Assembly (NCBI GenBank): GCA_963791545.1
Contig: CAWBSR010000002.1
Location: 62,001 to 126,000 of the forward strand
Length of the DNA: 64,000 bases
Direction: 5' to 3'
Source: JALYXV01 sp963791545
GTDB taxonomy: Bacteria; Actinomycetota; Acidimicrobiia; Acidimicrobiales; Palsa-688
Both the position numbers and the translations under genes were made by a program. Shown here one piece after another: positions 40,337 through 47,206 of this stretch. Numbering within the stretch: position 1 is the first letter of the stretch; each line of letters opens with the position of its first letter. The notes below the pieces were generated by a model. It was not told the origin of the DNA, did not search any database, and saw only the letters and a list, made by a program, of their open reading frames with translations.

Positions 40337-41215
40337 TCAGGAGGTGACGAACACGATCAGCGCCGTTGCCAGGGCATCCGCTGCTTTCTGCCGGAAGGTG
40401 GCATCGGTAAGGAGGGCGGCGTCGATTGCATTGCGCATGTTGCCGGTCTCGATGAAGACCTTGGGGACCTGGGACAGGTTGAGCCCTCCGAGATCACCTC
40501 GTGTCTCCAGGCCCTGTGACCCGGCATAGGTGGAATAGGGCATGCCCGTCCCGGCCAGAAAGCTGGCCCGGACGTCAAGGGCCAGTTGACGCGATGGCGC
40601 CACCATGTTGTCGGTGAAGCCGGGCAGCAGGACCGGTTGGATGACGTGGAAACCCCGCCCCGAGGCCGGTCCGCCATCGGCGTGAATAGAGATGGCTGCG
40701 TTGGCGTGGGCCTGGTTGCCGATCGCAGCCCGCTGGTCGACACAGGGGCCCCACCCGTCATTGGAGTTGCGGGTCATGACGACCGTTGCCCCCCGCTGGC
40801 GCAGGTCAGCCGCCAGTCGGATGGCGACGTCGAAGTTGTAGGCGGCCTCGGTGTAGCCGCTGTCTGTTTGGGCGCCGGTGGTGTCACATTCCTTCCGAAA
40901 ACCCCCGGCGTCGACCAACCTCGCGATTTCGGCGGCGTGTAGGTGGTTGGCCCCATTGTGGCCCGGGTCGATGACAATCACCTTGCCGGTCAGGACGGGA
41001 CTCGACGCTGCCGGCGCGGTGCCTGTCGTGGTGGGCGGGCTCGACGCCCGTGATACCGGCGTTGGCCCCACAGTGGTGCCGCCGGCCGACGGTCGCCGGG
41101 CCGGGCCCGGCGTGGTCGAGCCTCGATCGACGAACCACACCGTGAGACCCGCGACCAGGATCACGCTCAGTAGCGCGCCCACCAGCCAGCGGTGCGCCCC
41201 ATTTGGTGGCGGCAA
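40337..41215 (-). CDS. N-acetylmuramoyl-L-alanine amidase (Amidase_3), membrane-anchored
   Basis: A 292-residue cell-wall hydrolase. Residues 10-29 are one membrane span or signal anchor (WLVGALLSVILVAGLTVWFV), followed by a Thr/Pro/Ser linker to residue 75. The zinc-amidase domain shows the ligands His86 (VIDPGHNG), Glu123 (YTEAAYN) and His178 (AISIHADGG), plus the catalytic Glu256 (FIETGNMRN). It cleaves the bond between muramic acid and the stem peptide outside the cell. The start is a TTG one base after the stop of the upstream kinase gene, so the two form an operon; the exact start is uncertain. Linkage of a Ser/Thr kinase and a wall amidase suggests wall-growth or spore-like control. 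Confidence 0.88.
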   Translation of the reverse strand: MPPPNGAHRWLVGALLSVILVAGLTVWFVDRGSTTPGPARRPSAGGTTVGPTPVSRASSPPTTTGTAPAASSPVLTGKVIVIDPGHNGANHLHAAEIARLVDAGGFRKECDTTGAQTDSGYTEAAYNFDVAIRLAADLRQRGATVVMTRNSNDGWGPCVDQRAAIGNQAHANAAISIHADGGPASGRGFHVIQPVLLPGFTDNMVAPSRQLALDVRASFLAGTGMPYSTYAGSQGLETRGDLGGLNLSQVPKVFIETGNMRNAIDAALLTDATFRQKAADALATALIVFVTS

Positions 41216-41216
41216 A

Positions 41217-43277
41217 CTACAGGTCCTTCTCGGCGTACTGGGGCAGGCTGTACTTGACGGCGATGGGATTCCACAGGGCGACGAATGTCCGCTTGGCCCC
41301 AGTGGCCTGCTGGGAGGCGGTCGAGGCGGCTTGGAAGGCGGTGTCTCGGATGGGACAGCTTCCCTGGCTGAGCATGTCGTTCATCCAGTCGATGTAATGG
41401 CGGTCGGCTTCGATGGAGGCCTGCAAGCCGGTGTTGAGGGCAGCCAGCATCTGGGGACCGTTCGGTAACGAAACCAGGGGTATCGCGCCCAGGTTGTGGA
41501 TGACGGCGTCCCGCTCGTTGATGGCCGTTTGCAGCTGGGCGATGCCGTCTTGGGGATTCTCCTGACAGGCGTCGACAATCTGGGTGGCCATGGCCACCAG
41601 GTTGCGGGCACCGTTGCTCTGCTGGAGGAGGCCCGCCAGTTGGATGGCCGCCGCTCGGGCGCTATCACCGACGATCGAGGTCGACGGTGCGGTGCCCGGA
41701 GCAGTGGTGGCGGGCGCCACCGTCGTGGCCGGTAGCGAGGTCGGCGTATTGCCGCCGCCGCCACCCCGGCTGACGACTAGCGCCACCACCGCGGCAAGAA
41801 CTACCGCAACCACGATGGCGCCGACGATAGCTACCGTCCGCCCCCGGGCCGGCTTGAGGGGCGGTGGGGGAGGCGGCGGCTGAGGGGGAGGCTGGCCCCA
41901 ACCAGGTTCTGGCTGGGTCTGGGCGGCGCCGGCCCACGGCGGCATCTCCGAGGTTGGACCGGGCGGGCCGCTCGGGCCGGTCGCCGGTTGAGGCGGGAAA
42001 AACGGTGGTGAGGGGGGGCCAGGAGGGTACTGGCCGCCTCCTTGAGGCAGGCTCGCGGCCCCCGGGTCATGGCCGGTTGGTTCTTGACGGCCCGCGTTCG
42101 GAGGGACGAGATTCGGCGCCGCCCCGGCCGTGGCGCCGCCGCCGGAGGGAACCGCAGGCCACGCCCCCGGGCGGGCCTGCCAACCGGGCTGGGTAGGCGC
42201 GACGGGCGCTGCAGGCGGCAGAACAGCCGGGAAAGCTGGGCCAGCCGTGACAGCCGGGACGGGCGGGACATCGGTGACGGGCGGGGCGGACGGGACCGGG
42301 CTGAGAGCGGAATCGTCGACTTTCGGCTCCGACCGCGGAACCGGTCCCTTCTGGGTCCGGGCCACGTGGGCGGAGTCCATGATGGGACCGGGGGCGAGGA
42401 GCGCGACTCGGGAATGGTCGATCCAGCCGGCCCCGAGTGACGCGCTGGCGGCCCGGCCGATGGCTACGCCAAAGTCTTCCGCGGTGGCGAACCTGTCCTC
42501 GGGGAGGCGGTTCAATGCTTGCATGACGACATCGGACAGATCGCGGGGAATGTCCGGGTCGATCTCGTCCAGGCGCACCGGGTCCTGGTGAAGGCGCCGA
42601 AAGGCGATCACCATCGGCGGACCCTCGCCCGAAAACGGCAGCTCGCCGCTGAGAAGTTCGTACAGCAGCAGGCCGGTGGCGTAGATATCGACCCCGGGAC
42701 CCAGGGTTTGACCGGCCGCTTGTTCCGGCGCCATGTAGGCCGGAGTGCCTTTCAAGGTGCCGAGCTCGGTCGAACCGGCCGAGGGCGCGCCGTCGATCAC
42801 AACCTTGGCAATGCCGAAATCAGCGACCTTGAGGATCCCGTCGGCGGAAAACAGGAGATTCTCAGGTTTGACATCCCGGTGCAGCACCCCGCGCCGGTGG
42901 GCGTGGTGCAGCCCGGAGCAGGTCACCATGGCGACCGCGCAGGCGCTGGCTACCCCGACCTTTTCCGGCGACGGGAACCGCTCGCCCAGCGTGCCCCCCT
43001 CGAGCCGTTCCATGACCAGCAGGCACGACTCCCCATCTTCCACGTAGTCGTAGAGAGGCACGACATGTGGGTGCTCGAGCGAGGCCAACACCCTGGCCTC
43101 GGCGAGGAAGCGGCTCCGCATGGCGGCGTCGACGGCCGTCAGCTGCTTGATGGCGACGCGACGTCCAACCCGGCGATGCTCTCCAGCCCACACGACACCG
43201 AAGGCACCCCGGCCCAGCTGCTCGCCCACCACGTAGGCAGGAAGCGCCTGGGCTACCCGGTCGCGCTCATCATTCAT
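41217..43277 (-). CDS. PknB-type serine/threonine protein kinase, receptor form
   Basis: A 686-residue transmembrane kinase. Residues 10-275 are the catalytic domain: glycine loop LGRGAFGVVW, Lys44 in RRVAIKQL, HRDVKPENLLF (Asp135), DFGIAKV (Asp153) and the activation-segment end GTPAYMAPEQAAG. A disordered Pro/Ala/Gly juxtamembrane region of about 190 residues follows. One span lies at about 481-503 (VAIVGAIVVAVVLAAVVALVV), and an extracytoplasmic domain of about 180 residues has paired cysteines (VDACQE and GSCPIRD) and no PASTA repeats. The ATG at 43277 is chosen because the longer frame adds no homology. It is followed directly by the wall amidase gene. Confidence 0.92.
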   Translation of the reverse strand: MNDERDRVAQALPAYVVGEQLGRGAFGVVWAGEHRRVGRRVAIKQLTAVDAAMRSRFLAEARVLASLEHPHVVPLYDYVEDGESCLLVMERLEGGTLGERFPSPEKVGVASACAVAMVTCSGLHHAHRRGVLHRDVKPENLLFSADGILKVADFGIAKVVIDGAPSAGSTELGTLKGTPAYMAPEQAAGQTLGPGVDIYATGLLLYELLSGELPFSGEGPPMVIAFRRLHQDPVRLDEIDPDIPRDLSDVVMQALNRLPEDRFATAEDFGVAIGRAASASLGAGWIDHSRVALLAPGPIMDSAHVARTQKGPVPRSEPKVDDSALSPVPSAPPVTDVPPVPAVTAGPAFPAVLPPAAPVAPTQPGWQARPGAWPAVPSGGGATAGAAPNLVPPNAGRQEPTGHDPGAASLPQGGGQYPPGPPSPPFFPPQPATGPSGPPGPTSEMPPWAGAAQTQPEPGWGQPPPQPPPPPPPLKPARGRTVAIVGAIVVAVVLAAVVALVVSRGGGGGNTPTSLPATTVAPATTAPGTAPSTSIVGDSARAAAIQLAGLLQQSNGARNLVAMATQIVDACQENPQDGIAQLQTAINERDAVIHNLGAIPLVSLPNGPQMLAALNTGLQASIEADRHYIDWMNDMLSQGSCPIRDTAFQAASTASQQATGAKRTFVALWNPIAVKYSLPQYAEKDL

Positions 43278-43590
43278 GACTCGTGCGGAGGGTCGCCCCC
43301 ATCGCCTGCCCCGCTCCCATGAGGACGAGAATACGCTCGGCAATCCCTGCGCCGTCACCCCAGAGCAAAACGGCCACTCAGACCGCTGAGCGGCGCTGAC
43401 GGGATCGGGAATGGGACTGATCTCTCTTCCGGTGAGTGCTCTCTACCTGTCCGGCCCAGCCGGTCGTCCCCGGGCAGAAGGTCATCCGACCGATACTCGC
43501 GGATACTGGTGCCGGTTGCCGCCTCCCGATTGACCTCGGCCAGCGGGTCGACCGGGAGGGCGGCTCTTGGTTGGAGCGGCCCCGGGCCTT
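43278..43590. other. Intergenic region upstream of the kinase
   Basis: About 310 bp between the kinase start and the end of the HNH gene. No gene is visible in it. It must contain the promoter for the kinase-amidase pair. No operator or hairpin stood out. Confidence 0.5.
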
Positions 43591-44142
43591 CTATTCGGTT
43601 GTCAAGGTGCTGTTGAGGGCGGGTTGCTTCGTGACGGAGGCGCACCCGGTGGGCGGAGTGTCACGATGGGCGGAGGCCGTCTCGCCCGAGATCTTGCGGG
43701 GTGGGTTGTCGGCAGGTGGGTGGGGGGGTGGTCCGAGAAGGCCGGCTTCGCGGTCCCGCCTGGTCTTTTCCTTGTGCCCGGGTCCGCACAGCGGACCCAA
43801 GTTGCGGTAGCTGGTGGGACCGCCGTTGGCGACGGGGTCGATTTGGTCGAGTTGCAGGTGGTAGCGGCGGTCGCAGCCTTCCTCGCTGCATACCGCCCCT
43901 GCGAACAGTGGTGGGTCGCCCAGTCCGAGGGCGGTGCGAAGTTCGGCTTTGATGCAGCGGCCGAAATGGGCCACGGAGCGCAGGGCGGCACTGCGCTTAT
44001 CGCAGCGGGCCAGCAACTCCACCACCGTGGCGCATTCGGTCCCCGACAGGACCGCGGGGTCGGTCCCGGAGATGGCGTCGTCCAGCGACTCGCACGCGGA
44101 TTGCAACTCGGCCAGCACGACGACACCTCCCACCCACACCAA
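43591..44142 (-). CDS. Internally deleted DUF222/13E12-type HNH endonuclease
   Basis: A 183-residue product. It opens like a DUF222 protein (LESLDDAISG-type start LQSACESLDDAISGTDPAVL, TECATVVELLARCDKRSAAL). Within 30 residues it passes into the C-terminal HNH part: TALGLGDPPLFAGAVCSEEGC, then YHLQLDQIDPVANGGPTS and NLGPLCGPGHKEKTRRDREAGLL. Full-length relatives carry about 200-300 residues between these parts, so this copy has lost its middle in frame. The HNH histidine is replaced by Gln-Ile (LDQID where the family has WDHVD), which argues against activity. The start codon is uncertain. It adjoins an insertion sequence, which may have caused the deletion. Confidence 0.65.
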   Translation of the reverse strand: MVWVGGVVVLAELQSACESLDDAISGTDPAVLSGTECATVVELLARCDKRSAALRSVAHFGRCIKAELRTALGLGDPPLFAGAVCSEEGCDRRYHLQLDQIDPVANGGPTSYRNLGPLCGPGHKEKTRRDREAGLLGPPPHPPADNPPRKISGETASAHRDTPPTGCASVTKQPALNSTLTTE

Positions 44143-44221
44143 TCAGAATCAGACCGGGAGGAGGGCCATCAGCCAGGCCCACGAAGGCTACCGCAACTCC
44201 TACAATATTCGAACAGACGTG

Positions 44222-44246
44222 CCCCTCCTAGGGTTTCTGTGGGCGG
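44222..44246 (+). repeat. Left terminal inverted repeat of the ISL3 element
   Basis: Pairs with 45801-45825 at 23 of 25 bases. The stop codon of the transposase (44228-44230) lies inside it. Confidence 0.85.
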
Positions 44247-45664
44247 GAAAGGCGGGTTGGCGGTGTGACTGACTTGTTTGTTTTCGGTCGGCTATTTGTT
44301 GGTGCCACACCCCTCCGTCTGGCGTCAAGGCCGCTTCGCGTCCCTGCGGGACGGCCCTGCGGGCCGGCCTTGACCCCAGCTGCGGGGTGCGGCGGTGGGC
44401 AGGTAGGAAGCGACGCTGGGGCGTCGCTTCGGTTCGAAACGCGGGCCTGATCGTGGGGCAGGGTGAGGGTGACGCCGCCGATGCAGAGGTAGATCATGGC
44501 GGCCAGGGAGTCGACGCTGCGGTAGCCGTAGCCGCGGCGTTGGATGAGCCGGATGCGGCTGTTGATGCCCTCGAGGCGGGCGTTGGACAAGTCGAGCTCG
44601 ACCGCGGCCACGATGGGCTCGAAGTTGTGGCGGACCTGGCGGGCCAGGTTGACGAACGCGGGGATGCGGCTACGCAACGCCGAGGTGATCCACCGTTTCA
44701 GGTAGAGCCGGGCGTCGGCGGGCGGCACGTGGCGGTAGAGGGCCCGAAGTCGTTCCTTCAGGTCCCAGGCCCGCCACAGCCGATAGCGGTCCCGGCGCAA
44801 GGATTTGACCAGGGCCTGCTGGTCGCCGGTGAGTTTCTCGCCCGCCCCTCGCAGCGCGTAGCGGGTGGCCCGCCACGCCTTGTCGCCCACGCCCGAGGCG
44901 TGGTCGCGTCCGGTGCTCTTGTACACCGAGTCCAGGGCCCGGTTGGTCATCTGGATCACGTGGAAGGGGTCGAAACAGATGGTGGCGTTGGGGATTCTGC
45001 GTTTGGCGGCGTCGCGGTAGATGGTGCCCAGGTCCATGGAGATGGCCTCGATAGCCGAGCTGCGCTCGGCTCCCAGCTCATCGAAGAACGACTCCAAGGC
45101 GGCACCGCGTTTGCCTTTGGCGACCCACACCACCCTCGCCTTGTCGTGGTCGGCCACGATCGTCAGGTACTGGTGGCCGCGGCGGTAGGAGATCTCGTCG
45201 ACGCCGATGCGCACCAGGCCGTCCAGGCGGGCGCTGTCGAGCTTTTCGGCGGTCACCCGCCGGGCGATGGCCTGGACCGCTTCCCACGAGCAGCGCAGCA
45301 ACGACGCCACCGTGGTCATGTCCGTTCGTTGCACCAGCCACGCCACCATGTCCTCGAAATCGGTGCTGTGACGGGCGCCGGGCCGGGCCCAGGGGACCAC
45401 CTGGGTGCGGACCTTGCCGCAGCCCCGGCAATCGATGCGGGCCACCTCCGCCTCCAACCACACCCGGGTCCCCCCTATGTCCAGATGCCGCCAGCGGCGC
45501 CGGGAACGGTCATAGCGAGCCCGGGCCCAGGACCCGCACGGGCAGCACAGCCGCCCCGAACGGGCCCGCAAACCCACCACCACCCCCTCGGCGGTGAAGC
45601 TCACCGATTCCACGTTGGCGCCGGGCAGACGCAATATCCGATTGAATGCCGTAGTGACGCGCAC
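44228..45664 (-). CDS. ISL3-family DDE transposase
   Basis: A 478-residue transposase. The N-terminus has zinc-finger-type cysteines (LCCPCGSWARARY and DCRGCGKVRTQV) and a helix-turn-helix region (TTVASLLRCSWEAVQAIARR). The catalytic triad is visible as VDEISYRRGHQY, SMDLGTIYRDA and NARLEGINSRIRLIQRRGYGY. The last 75 residues (SDAPASLPTCPPPHPAAG onward) are Pro/Arg-rich and unlike the core family, because the frame runs on to the end of the element. No frameshift is seen, so the element may still be active. Confidence 0.93.
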   Translation of the reverse strand: MRVTTAFNRILRLPGANVESVSFTAEGVVVGLRARSGRLCCPCGSWARARYDRSRRRWRHLDIGGTRVWLEAEVARIDCRGCGKVRTQVVPWARPGARHSTDFEDMVAWLVQRTDMTTVASLLRCSWEAVQAIARRVTAEKLDSARLDGLVRIGVDEISYRRGHQYLTIVADHDKARVVWVAKGKRGAALESFFDELGAERSSAIEAISMDLGTIYRDAAKRRIPNATICFDPFHVIQMTNRALDSVYKSTGRDHASGVGDKAWRATRYALRGAGEKLTGDQQALVKSLRRDRYRLWRAWDLKERLRALYRHVPPADARLYLKRWITSALRSRIPAFVNLARQVRHNFEPIVAAVELDLSNARLEGINSRIRLIQRRGYGYRSVDSLAAMIYLCIGGVTLTLPHDQARVSNRSDAPASLPTCPPPHPAAGVKAGPQGRPAGTRSGLDARRRGVAPTNSRPKTNKSVTPPTRLSRPQKP

Positions 45665-45800
45665 GAGCGCCGCCTTTCAGTCCGGTTGTCTTGGCAGACC
45701 CCGAACCTAAGGCGTCCCCGCTCGTGCGCGTCTCTTCGTGCCCTCCCCCGACCCCGAAACCCTTGCCAGGCAACGCCATGCCAACCCCGCACGCCCAAAA

Positions 45801-45825
45801 CCGCCCACAGAAACCCGAGTAGGGG
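45801..45825 (-). repeat. Right terminal inverted repeat of the ISL3 element
   Basis: Reverse complement begins CCCCTACTCGGGTTTCTGTG and matches the left end except at two positions. About 136 bp separate it from the transposase start. Confidence 0.85.
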
Positions 45826-45982
45826 AACATAGGTTCGATATCAAGTGATACTGCGCCGGCTCAGAGCTCGAGCGGAGTCCAGCCGTAGGGGCGGTACGTA
45901 GTGCAGGTCCCTAGAATCGGAGCCTCGGGAGCGGGCGCGGAGCGTTCCCGCAGTGTTCGGTCACACGGGAAAGGGGGTCGCG

Positions 45983-46474
45983 GTGTCGGGCCTTGAGGGC
46001 GAGTTCGACGAGTCGCAGCGGGAACAGCTAAAGGGCCGGCGTGTCGATCAGGACCGGACCCTGGCCGCGATCCACTGCCTCGAGGAGGCGCTGGGGGCGG
46101 CGGCGCCGGGCCGGGAGAAGGCTTGGCGCGACGCGGTGCTTGATGCGCTGGCGGTGCTCGACGAGGCGACGGCTCAAGAAGACGACAACGCGGGTCGTCC
46201 CGATAGCTTATTGGCCGATATCAGGAGGACGCAGCCGCGGCTTCGTCCCCGGGTGCGTGGGGTGCGGGTGCAATATGGGCAACTGCGTGACAGGATCGCG
46301 GCGTTGCGCCAGGAGCTCGGCGACGAAGGTGATCAGCTCACCGATTTCGCCGACGTCCGCCAACGGATCGGTTCGCTGCTGACGGCATTTCGCCATCAGA
46401 GAGCCCGCGAGTCCGATCTCATTTACGAGGCCTATTACGACGCGTTCAACGCCGACCTGCGGATGGAACGGTAA
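45983..46474 (+). CDS. Hypothetical helical protein, 163 residues
   Basis: I do not recognise this protein. It is charged and predicted helical, with heptad-like stretches around RTLAAIHCLEEALGAAAPG, VQYGQLRDRIAALRQELGDE and FRHQRARESDLIYEAYYDAF. That pattern resembles four-helix-bundle proteins, but no metal ligands or signature were found. The GTG at 45983 has an AAAGGGGG ribosome-binding site; an upstream GTG at 45953 is less likely. It lies just outside the right end of the insertion sequence, so its promoter region may have been altered by that insertion. Confidence 0.6.
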   Translation: MSGLEGEFDESQREQLKGRRVDQDRTLAAIHCLEEALGAAAPGREKAWRDAVLDALAVLDEATAQEDDNAGRPDSLLADIRRTQPRLRPRVRGVRVQYGQLRDRIAALRQELGDEGDQLTDFADVRQRIGSLLTAFRHQRARESDLIYEAYYDAFNADLRMER

Positions 46475-46596
46475 ACGGGGGAGGCGGCGACCGGTGCACG
46501 GCAAGTGCGGCGCCGCTAACCGGCGCGCACGCGGCCTATTCGGTTTTATAAGGTGGAGAACGGATTCCGGCCCCCTCGCCCATGCGGCCCGGTTCG

Positions 46597-47097
46597 TCAG
46601 GTTCGAGACCGGAAGCGGCTGCCGCCCGGCGTCGAGGCGATTCCTCCGCCCCGTGGGGTCGAGGTACCGAGGACCATGAGCGTCTTGGTCCCGGTGACCG
46701 GTCCGCTGCTGCGGAGGCGGTCGATGACGCGTTTGAGGTCCTCGACGTCCTTGACGCGGATCCAGGCCAGCGCGTCGGGGTCGCCGGCGACGGTGAAGAC
46801 GGCCTCGACCTCGGGGATGGCATCGGCCAGGCTGGCGATGGTGTCGACCCGGGCACTGCCCGCGAAGCGAAGCTCGGCGAAGGCTTCGAGGGGCCGGCCG
46901 AGCTTGGCGTGGTCGACCCGGACGGTGTAGCCCAGGATGAATCCCTCCCGCTCCAGCCGGTCGAGGCGTCGCTTGACCGCCGGCGCCGACAGGCCGACCC
47001 GCCCCCCGATGTCGCCGAGGGTGCGGCGAGCGTTTTCGGCCAGGAGGTCGAGGATCGCCAGATCGGTAGCGTCAAGGCTGTCGTCGGCGGCGTTCAC
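46597..47097 (-). CDS. Lrp/AsnC-family transcriptional regulator
   Basis: A 166-residue regulator. Residues 8-60 form the helix-turn-helix (LDATDLAILDLLAENARRTL, GRVGLSAPAVKRRLDRLEREG, GYTVRVDHAKLG). The ligand-binding RAM domain follows (LADAIPEVEAVFTVAGDPDALAWI split by loops). A short basic tail ends the protein. The GTG start has a TACGAT -10-like box 8 nt upstream, suggesting a nearly leaderless transcript. It is divergent from the AceE-like gene 110 bp away. Lrp-type proteins commonly control a divergent catabolic gene in response to an amino acid, so it probably regulates that dehydrogenase. Confidence 0.9.
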   Translation of the reverse strand: MNAADDSLDATDLAILDLLAENARRTLGDIGGRVGLSAPAVKRRLDRLEREGFILGYTVRVDHAKLGRPLEAFAELRFAGSARVDTIASLADAIPEVEAVFTVAGDPDALAWIRVKDVEDLKRVIDRLRSSGPVTGTKTLMVLGTSTPRGGGIASTPGGSRFRSRT

Positions 47098-47206
47098 GCA
47101 AGAAGATCGTAGGAGATCGGCCGTTCACCGTGGCAAACTTGCGAGATATCCGGCCCGAAGCCATGTTTCGTTGTTATTGGTCTCGCGTAGAGGTTGACTG
47201 GATCGT

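Larger units (their letters stand above)
44222..45825. mobile_element. ISL3-family insertion sequence, about 1.6 kb
   Basis: Bounded by 25-bp terminal inverted repeats, left 44222-44246 (CCCCTCCTAGGGTTTCTGTG onward) and right 45801-45825, matching at 23 of 25 positions. It contains one transposase gene that fills most of it. No convincing 8-bp target duplication is visible beside the ends, so the insertion is old or one flank has been rearranged. An internal 10-bp inverted repeat (GTCAAGGCCG at 44324 and CGGCCTTGAC at 44365) lies within the transposase 3' end. Confidence 0.88.

Noticed and set aside
40337..43277. Kinase-amidase pair as part of a phage lysis module
   Set aside because: The kinase is a receptor type with a membrane span and no phage genes are near; a host wall-control role fits better.
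44387..45832. 481-residue plus-strand frame inside the insertion sequence
   Set aside because: It is antisense to the clear DDE transposase; such mirror frames are common in GC-rich genes.
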